A DNA stretch of 64,000 nt from contig CM072870.1 of NCBI GenBank assembly GCA_036937835.1, positions 18,566,001 through 18,630,000 on the forward strand, in the 5' to 3' direction. Shown here piece by piece: positions 11,501 through 25,916 of this stretch; positions within the stretch are counted from its first letter, which is position 1; each line of letters opens with the position of its first letter. The position numbers and the translations under genes are program-made. The DNA comes from Pampus argenteus. Its lineage: Eukaryota; Chordata; Actinopteri; Scombriformes; Stromateidae. Under the pieces are notes generated by a model. The model did no database searches, was not told the DNA's origin, and saw only the letters and a program-made list of their open reading frames with translations.

Positions 11501-14500
11501 ACTTAACCTTCTCTGTTTCTCATCATCACCCCCCACCCCCCACCCCAAGAGCTTTACAGTCCTCTTGCTTTCTCTCTCTCTCTGTATGCCAAGTTGCAAG
11601 TGTGTTTTATATACACTGCACTGATTTTGACTCGTGTTGTTGTGAATGCTTTTTGTTGAGGATGGTTTGTTCTACGGTATAGTAGAAACGGGTGAATATC
11701 AAGTGGACAGTTAAACTAGTACCTTTCAGGGTGTACATATGCAATATTGTCACTTTTTTATTGTCATACCAGATTATACATTCATTGTTCAACCATGTTA
11801 ACATATGCGTTTATTAGTGTATATTGTTTATTATGTCGTTTGTATCTTTTTTCATTGCACTTTCAAGTCAGCACAAGTGACATGATCCACTTCATTCGTT
11901 TAGTTTTAAATAGATTGGAAAGTCCACCTATCTGACACAGGGCAGCGCTGTATTGGTCAGGCTTTGGAGTGCACACACTGATACCCGGAGGGGAGTGGAG
12001 TGTAGCGTGTCTACTGTTTGATCAGACTTGCTGCTAATTGGCTGCACTCCTGAAGTAGCAGGTAATGGTGAATTTTAATGGGTCAGTGCACAGATCAATC
12101 CCAGTGAAATGTGGGTGTCTTTTTATGGTAGAAGGTAAAATACGGGGTGGGAGGGGGGGTGAAGAGGTCAGAGAGGAGTGCAATGACGAGGTGGGAAAAA
12201 GTGAGAAGCAGCAAGAGGGAAGGAGAAACCAAGTGAAAGTTAAAGAGACAGAGACTCTCAGCCAGTTGTAGTTACAGTCTTAAGCCTTAAGTCATCCTGT
12301 TTCCTCCCATCACCTTTGCTTGCTGTGCTCCATCTACTTGTTTCTGTCTCACTCGCACTCGGCCTCTACCAGTCTTCTTTCTTTGTATTTCAGTGGACAC
12401 ACACAAATGCACAAAAGTGTACAGCACTGAACAAGCTGCAGAAAATGATGCACATTTTAAAGGCTGACCTGCAACAAATACAGTAGTATGTTCTAGAGAA
12501 GAAGAAAAAGAAATTATTATTTCTTAATGTACAATGTGTTGGAGAACCGAAGAACATTAATGAAAAAGGCCTTATATTGGAAAAGGTTTGGCTCACGTTG
12601 TATTAGTTCATGTTATGAACTGTTCTGATCTTCACAGCCTATAGTGAGTATAGGTGCAATTCAGAGTTAAGAAAATGTGAGATTTCTTCTGGTGTGTGTG
12701 ATGCGAATCGATTGGTTCAGGTTGTAGAAGTCTGAGCCCAGGTTAAGACAGAGTGGATGAGACAATGTGAGAAAAGTTAAACAAGGAAGAGTGAAAAGTA
12801 GAGAAAATGTCAAACAAACGTTTCACGTTTAAGTTAGTGACATAAGTCATATATGACTTGGGTGATTTTAACCTCTTGAAATTGCATTTTACTTTTTTTT
12901 TTTCCACAAATATATAGTTGTCAGAGAGACAAATAATAAACTGTTTTCTCCTAAAACCTACTTGCAGATGGATGTTTGGTTTTTTTTCAGTTTTTACATT
13001 TACATTTTTTTGCATTGACTTTCTCCTGGTCAGTTTTTCCTGTCTTTTCTCTTTGTAGTGCTAATGTAATGTTTTGGTGTTGAAGGGTTGAATGTTTTTT
13101 TTTTTATTGTTTTTTATTTTAGAGGAAGAGATGAGTGCAGGGCATCCGGCAGGCTGGATGAAAAATTAATAAGACACATAGTGAAACAAGAGCAGGTGTG
13201 TGTGTGTGTGTGAAAGGTAGTTTCTGATGTGTGTGCAATTATGCATGGTTGACAGCTGGTGTGTGACAGTTTTTTGGTGTGCGTGTGGGAGAGAGACACA
13301 GAGAGAGAGAGAGGGAGGGAGACAAAGTAAGGGAAAGCAAGGGCTAGCAGGCATTGGCCGTGCTGTAATGAGACAGTGAAGAATAAGCTTGGCAGTATCA
13401 GCAACAGATCTGGCTGTTCTTCCTCTTCCTGCCTCTGAGGTGACCTCTGCCCTCTTCCACTAGTCTCCAACACCTGTAGAGAGAGCAAGAAATAGGAAAA
13501 GAAATGCAAAAGTGCGACAGGAAGGTGGGTGGAAATGAAAAAAAAAATAGCCAAAAAGAAGTAGATGGACAGAAAGCCATATATTTGGAACAATGTAATA
13601 TAGAAATAGATGATGACCAAATAGTGTATTTATAGAATGAATATATCAACAAGACGATAAGCATGATGTTACTAGACTGGGCCAGCAGTGGAGACGAGCT
13701 GCACACCTGTAGCTGCGATGCAAAAAGGACGCAGTCAAAATGTTGACTATTACGCCGCATCTAAGTGCCTTTTTGTGTCTTGACTGCACGATAGTATACA
13801 TTTTATAGTTTCTGGTATCATCTCCTCGCCAGGGCGGCCTTGTTAAAATTGTGTATACTTGTATGCTGTTTGGACGAAAGTGTCCACCAATTGAGACAAA
13901 AAAAGCGTGTCTCTTTTTTAACGATCCCCGAGACCCTGACCTACACCTATTTGAACTACGTCCACGCTGAGCCAGTCTTAGTTGTTTTTTTTTGCCAACT
14001 GCATGCTCCACTTTGGTCCTGACAAAGAAGACAGTTCTCATTCCCGAGCAGTGTTCACCGCCTCCACCAGTGAATAATACATTTGTTCAGCGAGTAACGA
14101 TCTACTCCCATCAGCGAAAGGTACCTGCTCATAGTGAAACCAATTTTGCATGAAACACCTGTCAATGCAAGCATTTTTTTTTTTTTTACTAGCAAATAGT
14201 TAACCGTATATTCTCCCTTAGTGTGCACAGCCACGATAATTAATTGTTTTTTCAGTTTGTTTTGTTGTTTGTAATTTGGCTCTTTTGGCCTATACGTCAC
14301 ACATTTATGGATGGGTTGTGTGTGTGGAGAAAATGTTTTGTTTTGTTTTGTTCTTTGTGGATGTTTATGAGATGCTGTTAGGATTCTTTACCTGTTATTG
14401 GTGTATAGTAGAGGGCAGGCTTGGCGCAAACAACAAATCAATAAGTGGCCACGTTGAAGACCCTGATCTCTTATTGGAGGCTTAAGGAGTTTTGGTTTTT

Positions 14501-17500
14501 TTTTTCTTCTCAGAAATATTACCTTTCCTGTCCTTCAGTGACTCCGACCTCCTTTCCACTCCTGGAAGATATCCGTCTTACCATCTCCACCTCTCACTTT
14601 TTCTGCCCCACTTCATACCTCCATATTGGCATTTGTATACATACCAGACTAACTCCAAGTCTTCTGTCTTTCTCACTCCGTCTTTCTCTCTTGTTAGAAA
14701 AAGTTCCCTCTAGAGGAAATTCACTCAGATGAGAGTTTATGGCCTCTGAATCCTTTGATCCCTGGAACCTGTAATGCAGTAATCATGTGTGATTGGAAGA
14801 TGAAGAAAGGGGACACAAGTTGAGTGGTAGAAAGGAAGATAAAGGAGAAAAAAAGGCAGAGAGAAAAGAGATGGCACTGATGGAGCGAGATAAGTGGAAG
14901 GAGCTTGCCTCTAGGTAGGGGTGGCTGGCTCCTGAACTTTCGCCATCAATTTCATATAATTCCTGCTCAAGTAGAGTAACCCCAGCCACCCTAGACATCT
15001 AGACACAGCCAATATTAGACACTGGGGTAGAGTAAAAAGGTGGGATAAAAGGAAGAGATGAAGAGGAAGGGAGATGGAGAGCGAGAGGCTGGAGTTGGGG
15101 TAGAGTCTGGCTGAGTGGTTTATTACTGGCTAGAAAGTTTAGATAAATGGATCCTTTGTCGAGTCGGCCAGGAGACTAAATTGAAAGATCAGTCTCAGAC
15201 GCTTTTACAACGATAAGCACTCACTGCTTTGATTGTTCTGGTGACTCAACATGTGGCAGGCGATACCTTTATGTTTCCTCCCAGCCTATCGGGTCATTTC
15301 CATAATCTGTTCCTAAATATAAAACCGAACTTTTTTCTTTATTTTTCTATCCATGCGTAGAACCACACAGTACAATAAATCTGTCATTATATATGCTATG
15401 AATGATAAATACAACACATATAATAATGTATAATAGATTTACATATTATTGTACAATAATAGCAAATTGTTTCATAGTCATTTCATAATTCAAACCAATT
15501 ATGAGTGTAATGATGTGTGCTATATTATATACGGTTTGTTAAGTGTTTTGATTATTATTATTATCATTATTATTATTTAATAGATTTATTGAAGCAAATG
15601 TGACTGGAACCACACCGTAGTAAAGTCTATGCATGGGTGTAGTCTCTAATCAATCTACAAAGTTAAAATAAATAAATATTTAAATAAATACTGCTATTAA
15701 TAATTATAGCAGTAGTTAATATGCTTTTTAGGTAAAGAGATTATATATGTAATGCAATAATAACATCATCAACTATATCAATGAAATAATAATAATTTGT
15801 ACAAAATCAATCACCTATCCAAACTATATCAGGATAGCACTTTTGCAGCACACCTACCCAGGGAGGAAGAGTTAAGAGAAAGAGGTGATTCCTGATGGGT
15901 AAAGCGGTAGAAATGGTGTGAGTGGTGACCTTTTGGAGTGGCTCAACTCATGCATAAAGAATAGCAAGGGGATACGGTCTAAACCACCAGCTTCGTGCAT
16001 ATACATGAGCCACCAGCCCAGGTGACTGAAGTCATACAACACGCAGGTCGTGCTGTAAACCCTGGGGGCAGAATTGATAGGACTTAAATCCTGCTACACT
16101 GTCGGTGGTAAAAGTTTGATTGAAAGCTTTACAAGTATTTCTTACAATTAGCATTTATTCCATATGGGGTAGATACATCTCAGCTAAGATAGAGCAAAGG
16201 AAAGAAAAGCCTTACAGGCTCCTAAAGGTGTAATATGTCTCAAACTATGTATAAAGCACAATGCATAATCTTTAAAAGATTTTGTTCTACGAAAATCATT
16301 AGAGCGTTTTAATTTAAAATGAAATGTAAGGTGTACTTATTAAGAGGGACAAGTAGAGAATGAGAGTGTAAAGGAACGGGTTGGAAGATGCTATCCAGGA
16401 CTTCTTCATGATTATCAAGCTTGTGTTTTTTGGAGTGCAGCCCGGATACTACTGCATTTACCAGCAGCTGTTCATATTTAAAGAACACTGTGGTTCTTAG
16501 CCCTTAAAGGGCAACACCACATCCAACACCATGTACTGTATCCTCTTTTCCTGATCATTTTTTGTTGCATGTTACTTTTTCTTTCAGACAAGGATGTTTG
16601 CCCGCTCACCTATTTCTCTAATCAAATGGTGAGCACTGTAGCAGCAGGAAATGATGCTGAAGTTTCACCTGAGTCCATCCATTGTGCATTTTTTCTTCTA
16701 ACTTTTTCTGCTTTTCGCTCAGCTTATTAGCATTCTACCCACAACTTCTTAGGTGACTTATTTATCCAAGACTCCTCCTGGTGCAGACCCACATCCTCTG
16801 TGAATCCTTTTGACATGTCTGTTTGCCACCTCTGCATCTCATAGTAATTCAGTAACATCACCTCACTGGCTCTCTTCTGATTTCCAGCCACCACATATTC
16901 ATAACTGTTGTCCTGTTTGCCAAAGGTCCCTCCAAAACTGTCATTAGTGGCTTAATTGCACTAAGCTAATGGCCCACCAAGACGATGACCTCCCACCCAG
17001 GCAGCACCCATCCGCCTCCCTTCAAATCCTTTTGGAATTACTTTCCATTTTGCAAAAATGGCTCCGAGCTCTCTTCGCTCATGTTTCTTTTTCACTAATA
17101 GCTCTTCACAGTGTGGATGCAAGAGATGCAGGGAAGAGATGTGAGGATGGAGGAATTTAATTCACTATATTCACTCATTCTTTGGCCCCAAGTTGCTTGA
17201 CATGCTTAGAAAGGCCTTGTCGGAAGTCTAGATGCTCTGACACACATAAACCCTGTTAACACATTGAACCTGTAACACACACAAATATCTGACAAATGTT
17301 ATTTTTTTCACATTTTCACATCATTCTCCATGATCACTGCACTTTTTTTTTTCTGCTCATCACAGAGGCGCACTGCTAAAAAATGAGTCAATAATCATAC
17401 CAGTTGTTCAAACTTTTAATTTTAAACTTTCTTCGCAGTTAAATGGCCAAAACTTATGGGGTATGCTGCAACCAAATGAGCTGTCAAAGCACTACCCCAA

Positions 17501-20500
17501 TACACTTTCTTATCAATTAATTAGGTATGCCATAAAATGATGTTGCTTAATTACTGACAGCATTTCAGACACTAAGGTTATTTATTTAAAACAAAAAAAC
17601 AAAAAAACAAAACTTTTCTTTTGAAATGTATCTTTTTTTTCTCACACACTGCATCAGATTTATCTTATGCAACCAGACACTGGTCAGTTCACAGTAGTTC
17701 CAGCAAAAACACATTTGTATGGAGCATGTACTTTATGCATTTGTGTGCGTATAAGCATTTGTCAATACTTGTTTAGGAAACCTTGAACACGCTGTATTGT
17801 GAGGACAATAAAGGAGACCATGTACCAATCCACCTTCTGCTATCTACATTATATCCTTTATAACTCTAACAATTCAACAACAGAAGTGTTCCATAAATTG
17901 AAAAGCTGTACAGCAGCACTTCCGCCCACACAGTATGATAAACTGACGTCAGGTTTCAAGGTGCCCACTGTGCCTCCACACAGTCCTACCCTCCCAAACA
18001 CATACGTACACACTTCTACAGAAACACACACACACACACACACACTCACTCAAAGCCACCCACCACTAAACCAGACCTGACTGGTTGACGTTTCTCTACG
18101 GTGAGGCACTTCCTTTAATGGCCCCAGCCTCATCTCCTGTCTCCCCTGGAGTTCGCCTGTCTTACCCCAGACGCCTCAGGAGCCTTACAAGAGTGAGAGA
18201 GAGAGAGTGACACAGAGAGAGAGAGAGAGCACAATAAACTTTCACAGGCTGAGACGGATAAACAGAATTTTTTTTCCCCCCCTTTTATGTGTTGTTTTTT
18301 TTTTCTCACTTCACCTTGTCTCCTCGCAGGCAGGGGATCGTTGGAGCTGTCCTAGACAATTACTCCTCTCTCTTGTCTGTGCTGTGTCTATCATAGTGGC
18401 TCACCGCATCAGGGAAACAGCCTGTATTGTATAATTTTGGATTTTGGGACTTTGGCTTTGAGCAAAAAGCATTTAAAAATCATACTGTAGGTGGAGCAAA
18501 GACAGCATTTCAGCTTACGTTGTTGAACCCAATTATGGGGAGACTTGTCAGAAAGCCTTTAAATCAGCTGGAAAAAAAACAAAAAAAACATGCGGTTAGG
18601 TAAAGTAATAAAAAATCACAGTAACAAAAGAATGATGAAAATCCATCTTGCATTTTTCTACATTAGATGAGTGACAGCGTGTGACACAATTTTCAGTGCA
18701 GTTTTCTTTTCATTCACGAGTTTTCGTGAGTGATATATTCAAACAATGTAAATCTTTCCGCTCCTCTTAACACAATCATTTGACACAAAAAAAGACATTT
18801 CAATAGTCTCATTATGTATTATAATGCAGTTGGGTAGAAGTCTTTCCATGTGATCACTCATTTTCACCAACACAATGTTATATTGTAAGTAAGTGGGACT
18901 TGTACTATGCACCATCTACTTTGATAAGTAAGCAGACATTTGAAAGCCTCGTGTTCTCGAAAATAGTTCCCTTCTGTGGCTGGAAATCATGACCTATGCT
19001 ACATACTATTACCCTGCTCAGCCTTGGGGTAAAAAATTGTTTCATGCCCAGTGCTCTCTGTACACAGGCTTCTCGTTACTTGTTTTATTCCTGGTATTTG
19101 CCATCAATTCCTCACTTCCTTGATTCTTTTGGCTTTTTCATTTGACAAAACTGTGGCCATAGCTGCTACCTGTGGTGGTTGCTGCCATTTGTTCTCCAAA
19201 ATATCCTCCTCTTGGCTGCTGTTGTTCTCTTTCTTTGGCAAACAAGCCGTTTTACCAGAATTGGAGATAGTATGGAAAGTGTTTTTTTTGTTAAAGCCAT
19301 CAATGGCCAGAACTGTCAGAACACTGTGTTTGCATGCTCGACTAGAGTTCCTGTCAATGCACACATTTCCATTGTAGCATTGTACCTATACAGCCATTTA
19401 CAATGTGTGTACATATCAAGGACATCTTAACATCCAGCTGCTGTGGCAATCAAACATCTGACGTTTGCCTCACAGAACATTCATGTTAACTATATAAACG
19501 GCACACAAAAATAAAAATGTACAGCACGTACAAAATTAATCTATATGTTTTGTTTTGTTTTGTTTTCTTTCTCAGCCCCAGGTAGCTGAATTTAAAAATA
19601 AACCGCTTGTCTCTCTGTAAATGCATATGAAACACCAAGAAAAGGAAAACACAAAGATGGTCTTACCCTGTGGGGTCTTCATATGGCCAGAAAGCCGACC
19701 AAATCAACTCATTTTGCAGAGCAATAAAGAATGCTGCAAAGTTCACCCCTCAGTTTTCCTCTCATCTGGCCTTTTAGACCGTTTCTCTCCGGTTATATTT
19801 TGGAGATTTGGATGTAAATGTTGCCCTTGGTGACTAGATGTGCTAGATGTGGAGAATACCAATGGGACATTGAACGTCTTTTCCGGGAACAGAGCAAGGG
19901 GGGGGTAGAGGTTGAGTGCTGGCTGTATAATAACCATTATTCAGCTGAGATGGCTATCCGGAGAGGGCTATCGGTGCTGCGGCCAAGACACTGTGATTAG
20001 ATTTCCCCTGTGTTGCTATTCTTCTCTGTCCCTGGAATCTGTGTGTGTCACTGTTCCCCTGTATTCCTTTGTATATTTCTCAAGCAGTTCAACATCAATC
20101 GTACAATTCAGGAAATGTCATGGAAAGATTATTTCTTTTTCTTTTTTTTGACTTCCGTTTGATTTGGTTCTATATTATCATCACAAATTACCTAATAACT
20201 GATAACTGTCAACCAAAGACAAGAAAGCTGCCAAAAGAAATAAAGGGGTGTACTGTTTGGTTGCAATAAAGTGATTTATTTTATTTTTTTTATAATTTGT
20301 GACATTTATCTATTTTATTTCAACAGATATACCTCTTTCTTAACACAAAACATTGGAAGTGTTTATTTTTAACATTCAAGCTTACAGTCACTGGAATGAG
20401 AACCATTTGGAATCCCATATTTAGTTCACATTGGCATACACATAATAGGGCAACTTTAACCAATTTCTAATGTTAAGGATTTACATATAGACATATTTGG

Positions 20501-23500
20501 CTCCGACATGAAAATAAATAACATTAAAATGCCATTCCATATTCAGTCAACATATCAAGAATGTTGTTAATAATTACACATGCATGTGTAGGCCATTCAT
20601 GGCCACATGCATTTAAAAAAACAAACAAAAAAAAACAACAGACTTTTAGACTTTTAGTGTTCCCTAGATGCACGTTACACAGTCTGTCACAGAATTGTGG
20701 ACTTTTGTCTTGACTGTGGTCCGTCTGTTTGATGTGAACACTTGTGGCTGTAGTGTAGGTACAGCGCAAATGAAATGAGCATTGCACATTAGTTAAACAT
20801 CTATTTATTCAGATCACATCTAAGTGTGTGAAAGAGAGCGTGCCCTTCATCCTCTTCCACTATGTTTATCATTCTCTCTCTCTCTCTCCCCCTCTCCCCC
20901 TCCCTCCCCCGGCAGTCCTTCTGTGGTATTAATGCACAGATCTGCTTAAAGCCTGTGTCTCTATGCTGTGGCGCTGGGTAATCAGTTAACCTGATTATGC
21001 TGCTGATGAAATTAAATCATTTCAGTAAGTGAAAATAATAATATGAGTAATAGGTGCGGGGGATGACGGAGCACCCCCACAGAATTTTGCTGCAGTACCA
21101 GCCAGTTGGGTTTTTTACCTCTCGCTCTTTCTCTCTACCTCACCTATCTCTCCCCTCTGTGAGATAAATGACAGCTCAGAACAAGCAGCAGTGAAGGCAC
21201 TGTCTCAGAAACACCTGATTAAAAATGGATAGCATGTCAAATCTGCAGAACACTAACACACTACGGTTAAGTGTTATGTGTATAACTATATAGCTAATTG
21301 GGTAAAACATGTTACCAGCATTATGAAAGTTACTGGTACTACTCTTTGTGCTGGTCAGTGGGTAGAGGGAGGCACTGGAATTGCCAGACGCAAGAGTTAA
21401 GTGCTTTGATTGTATGTGCTATTCATAGTGCTGTAAAGTACACTTGATAACACAGTATCACATTGTATGTGCAACAAATGGCGAATACTATGTAATTACA
21501 TTGCTAAATAGTGGGTATAGCATAGCAGTAGGTTATACTTTTCACTAGAGCTACTCGTTCTTCAGTATACTGGATGTGTTTGCTACTCTGGAAACAATGA
21601 AAGTGTCCACCCAATATATAATGACAAACCCCTTTTTGTATAGCGCTTTTGTATAACCCTACCAGACATATATTAGTTAAAAAAAAAGAGATGTGAATCA
21701 CTGGAAATGGGATCAGTCAGGAGAGTTAGACGAGTCTAAAGGACGGACCTTTTTAAGAGGGCCACATTTAGCATGACAGCAAGCACAACGCAACAGCAGG
21801 CATGAGTCGGCAGATTAACAGCCGGGCAGTTGCTAAGCTAACCGGAGGCTGATTAAAGGCTTTGCACCTGTCACTTTAATGATATTAAATAGTGAAGCGA
21901 AATTAAAGACAATTATGGATAATGATGGCTCTCAAGCCGACACAAAAAAAAAAAGTCAAAAGAGAATGACAAAAATAAGGTCAACAGCAGCCTGTGGCTT
22001 AGCATTGGAGCCATGCTGATCGAGCCAGCTGTTGAATAGAGCGGACATTAGATGCACTGCTTGTCAGCGCAGTAACCGTCAATAACGTCACTGCTCTTCC
22101 TATTACATGACTGGAAAGCCTATTGAAATACATGTATACACTGAGCAAGTTGCAATCTTTGAACGTCTGTCCAAATCCTGTTGATTTGTTTGGAAACTAT
22201 AAGGTTGCCTTCTCTGATGATCTGCATTTGTCATTGTTGAAAATGTGTATTTTGTGTTTTTTTTCCCATTTAATCTACTGCAAAATGGTCTCAGTGGCGT
22301 CTTTTCAAGGCATTTGTTATTGTTGTCTAAGTACTTTACATTACAGCAGCAAGCCAAACATCAGCATATGCCAACAAGTATACACGCATACAACCAATTT
22401 CCAAAACAATGGGATGCACCGAAAAGCCTTTTGTAGCACTTGAGAAAACAAGGTGGACCAACAAAGAAGGCAGGTTGCATGCTGGGAAGATTAAGATTCT
22501 TTTTATGTGCCTGTTGAAGCCAATGTACATGTGGAGTAGGGAGAGGGTTATTATTATTTTTTTGTTTACCTAATGAACGAGGGTTGATTTGAGATGTGTT
22601 TTTCTTTGTTTCTATTTGCACATTGATAAAGGAAATTGAATGTGTGTGTGTGTGCGCGTGCAAAACATAAAAAAAGAAAAACATCTGGAGTGAAATTGTA
22701 TTTTTGGCACAACTCAACTGCAGTGTAACTGCAGTATGTGATCTCATAGCTCTATAGTATGCTTATTATTGGCCTAAGTGACAACGGCTGCTCCCAGCAA
22801 AACAAACAGTGACGTTGCCATTGACGAATACTGAGCTCGCATTGATTCCGTTTAGCCTGTGAAGATCTCTCATCACAGAAAAGGAGTCAGTACACATCAT
22901 AGAAATGCAATTGCTATGCTATTATGGGGGACTGGCCCGTTGGGAATTCTAGGATACTATCAACCCATGTCATTGGTTGGCTTCTCCTCTTCACAGTCAG
23001 GCTGGCTAACCCTGAAGTAACACTCCCTCGATGAGTGATCTATTTATTTTTGCATGGTCGCCTTTATCGACAGAGTCTGTAAGCTTCAGGGGGAAAGATA
23101 GTATCAGACTCCATTCCTGGGGAAGTAAGTAACCGGCATACATGCCATTTATTCAGGAAAGGCTGCCGGTGCTGTATCAGGTCATAGCAGCTGTAACGAT
23201 AGCATAATCTCCTCATAAATCTGCCATCCCCGCTTCTTGTTTACGGCTGTTTTGGTTGGTTTGTTTGTTCGCCCACCTTTTTCCGCCTTCCTTTGCTCCT
23301 TCAGGCAGATTCCCTCTGTCACTTGCCTAATTTCATTAGTCTCAAATCCACTTACTCAGTGTATGTTTTCAGCTTCATTACTGCAGTCTGTGAAGTCCTC
23401 TGTTTTTATACCGTGAAGGCAGACTTAATGTGATGTGAAGCACAGATAGGCCTCAGCAACATCAAATACATCAGATGTAACACCCAGAGAGTAGACCAGA

Positions 23501-24657
23501 CCTCCCTTTTGCAGATACTCTTCTCCAAACGGCCAGAACTAGCTAGAGGGGTATGATAGTGCAGCACCTTTTTTATGGCATGTTTTACATAGATCATTGG
23601 TGACACACAGACGAGGGAGTTTGTGAGAACATATTGCTCTGTCTTCGTGAAGTGTAGACTCACCATTGCTTTCTTAAGCTTCAGGGGAACTAGATATAAA
23701 AAAAAAAGAGTATACAGGGGTGATCATTAATAATCGATGAGGAGGATACAACACAGAGCCTAAAACAGTGTAAATGCCTGTTCTTCTTTGAACCTGGCAT
23801 TGAAATATGCATCATGCTCTGCTGTTGTCAGCTTTAGTTAGAGGTAACCTGTCTGGAACGTAGTTTTGAGACCTTCTAGTTCTTCACTCTGTTCTCCCAA
23901 ATGTCTTTTTATTTTTTCAAGAGTCAATATTTTTCTGAACGTGATTACATATGAACTTACTATCCCTAAATAAAACAACACGCAGTTTTGTTATTCTTGT
24001 CCTTATTTGCCTTGGTGACTAAAGAAAAAAAACAAAAACTTTTAGGGCTAATGCATTAGATAAGCAACATTAATCAATAATATTCATCATCCCGAAATTC
24101 TCCCATAATTTTTAAATTGATAACCGGTATGACTTTAAATGAGACAACACAGTGCAAACATTTATACGGTTTTGAAATAATTATCACTTGAATCCATCTG
24201 GATTTCATACAGTTTAATGTGACTCAGTTTAGTTTCCTAATTTTCCTTAATTTAGTGCTCTCTGGGTGTCGACACCATCACCACCATGATGTCTACAGAG
24301 TGGACATGAGGTCATTGGCTCTCTCGATGAACAGTGACCTCTGCTGTGCCACTGGCCAGCAGCATCATCAGTCAATCTTCTCCTAGTTGCAATGTGGCCT
24401 TGGGCTTGTGATGCATATTACAGCGCCGGGGTACTTCCCCTCCGGCTCTTATCATCTAACAATGAGTCACTGCTCTGGCTCCAGTCAGGGAAGAGGTGAG
24501 GTATTTTGACCCATGGGACTAATTGCCCCAAGGGAGCAGGGAGTCTGCATAAGGAGAACAATGACCATGGAGTGCACTACACTGTTACCTCCTTAACACT
24601 GAAATGATTGCTCAATCATGCATAATTATTAGCTGCAAGGGTACCACCGTCTATGTT

Positions 24658-24676
24658 AAAAAAAAAAAAAAAAAAG
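24658..24676 (+). repeat. poly(A) tract
   Basis: A run of 19 A in the Ig1-Ig2 intron. It has no neighbouring retroelement homology that I recognise, so it is called only as a homopolymer. Confidence 0.9.
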
Positions 24677-25727
24677 ATGGTTCTTGAACGAACAGCAATA
24701 ACAGCCAAAGAGGCTTAAATCTCACCCTTAACCACAACTTCTGAACCCTTTAATGCCAGGATGAAATCTGAGCCATTACAACTCCAAATTGGTATTCGAG
24801 GATGGTATATTGGGGGTTATAGTGTGTCTCAAACAAGTGATGGTTTTCCTGAGCTCTGTGTAACCTCCAATTGATTTGAGTGTCATTTATTTCACTGAAT
24901 ATAGGGAGCCTGGATGGATAAATCACTAGGATTACCAGGTTTTATATTTTGGTATTACTTTTCACTCTATTGTCTCCTCCCTCCAATCTTTTATTAGCAT
25001 TTAAAGCCATGTATTTATCACTTGTTATACTGAGAATACATTACAAGAGCCGATGTCTTCAGTAAGGGCATTTAAACAATGGCACATGCTTCTTAATGGA
25101 CCAGTTAGTTGATAGTGGTTGCAGGATGGTTTATCAGGTCATTTTCTGAGAGAGAGAGAGTAAAAGATAGCATGATCCTTATTTGTCTTCTCACCTTCCC
25201 ACGGTGCATTTGTCTCAGTGGTCAAGGGTAAATTGGATTACAACATTTTCTGAGATAAAGCACAATGTGTAATAATTTTCATGCATCATTAGACTTTGTG
25301 GACAACCTGCAAAATTTTATACCTGTGTGCAGGGACTTGAGGAATGAGATTGTAAAATCACTATTTCAGTCTATTAACATGTAATAATACTATGTTACTG
25401 CAACCAGTTACCTTCTGACATAAATACTGTATGTGCCATGAACACGTAATGCATGTAAATTCTCTATTTTGTTTTCCATTAGTCAGTATGTAAATGAACA
25501 TAATACATTTGCTATTTTATTGGTATTTTCTAGCACACAGAAATCACACAGCACACAGTTTGCAATTGTTCTGAAATGTCACACCTAGCTGAATCCTACA
25601 TGTGGCAGCAAAACGGAATAGAAAAAAAATATATGCTTAAAAAAAATGGAAAAACGTATGATAAAACATTAAAAGTACCTTCAAATGTGACTTACGTCCC
25701 CTACTTTTGTTCCTCTTTATTCCACAG

Positions 25728-25916
25728 AGGACCTACTCCCAGCAGGCTTTCCTAACATTGACATGGGCCCTCAACTCAAAGTCGTGGAGCGCACTCGAAC
25801 AGCTACGATGCTCTGTGCCGCCAGTGGCAACCCAGACCCAGAAATCACCTGGTATAAAGACTTCCTGCCCATTGACCCCAGTGCAAGTAATGGGCGAATC
25901 AAACAGCTACGCTCAG
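25728..25916 (+). CDS. ptprs: ptprs exon: first half of Ig2
   Basis: This 189-nt exon is flanked by TTCCACAG and GTAAGG and is phase 1 on both sides. Joined to the previous exon it reads IIR-E-DLLPAGFPNIDMGPQ, then KVVERTRTATMLCAASGNPD, PEITWYKDFLPIDPSASNGR and IKQLRS. It holds the first Ig2 cysteine (MLCAAS) and tryptophan (ITW). The frame used here differs from the longest open frame over the same bases. It is fixed by the homology and by the split codons on both sides. The exon ends just before the insert A site, so it can join directly to 40918 or via one or both microexons without a frame change. Confidence 0.95.

Larger units (their letters stand above)
7488..25727 (+). other. ptprs: long intron between Ig1 and Ig2 (18.2 kb)
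   Basis: This is the largest intron here. I see no exon with family homology. It holds CA/GT microsatellites (8131-8171, near 10200, 10330, 13197 and 18021), the long CTTCT tract (8421-8542), GA-rich stretches (about 9420-9900, 12120-12260, 14780-15110), an AT-rich block at about 15350-15830, and a poly(A) at 24658-24676. The region at about 21690-22095 looks like unique, slowly evolving non-coding DNA with several AT-rich homeodomain-type cores. Many open frames exist, all low-complexity or without recognisable family features. Confidence 0.75.
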
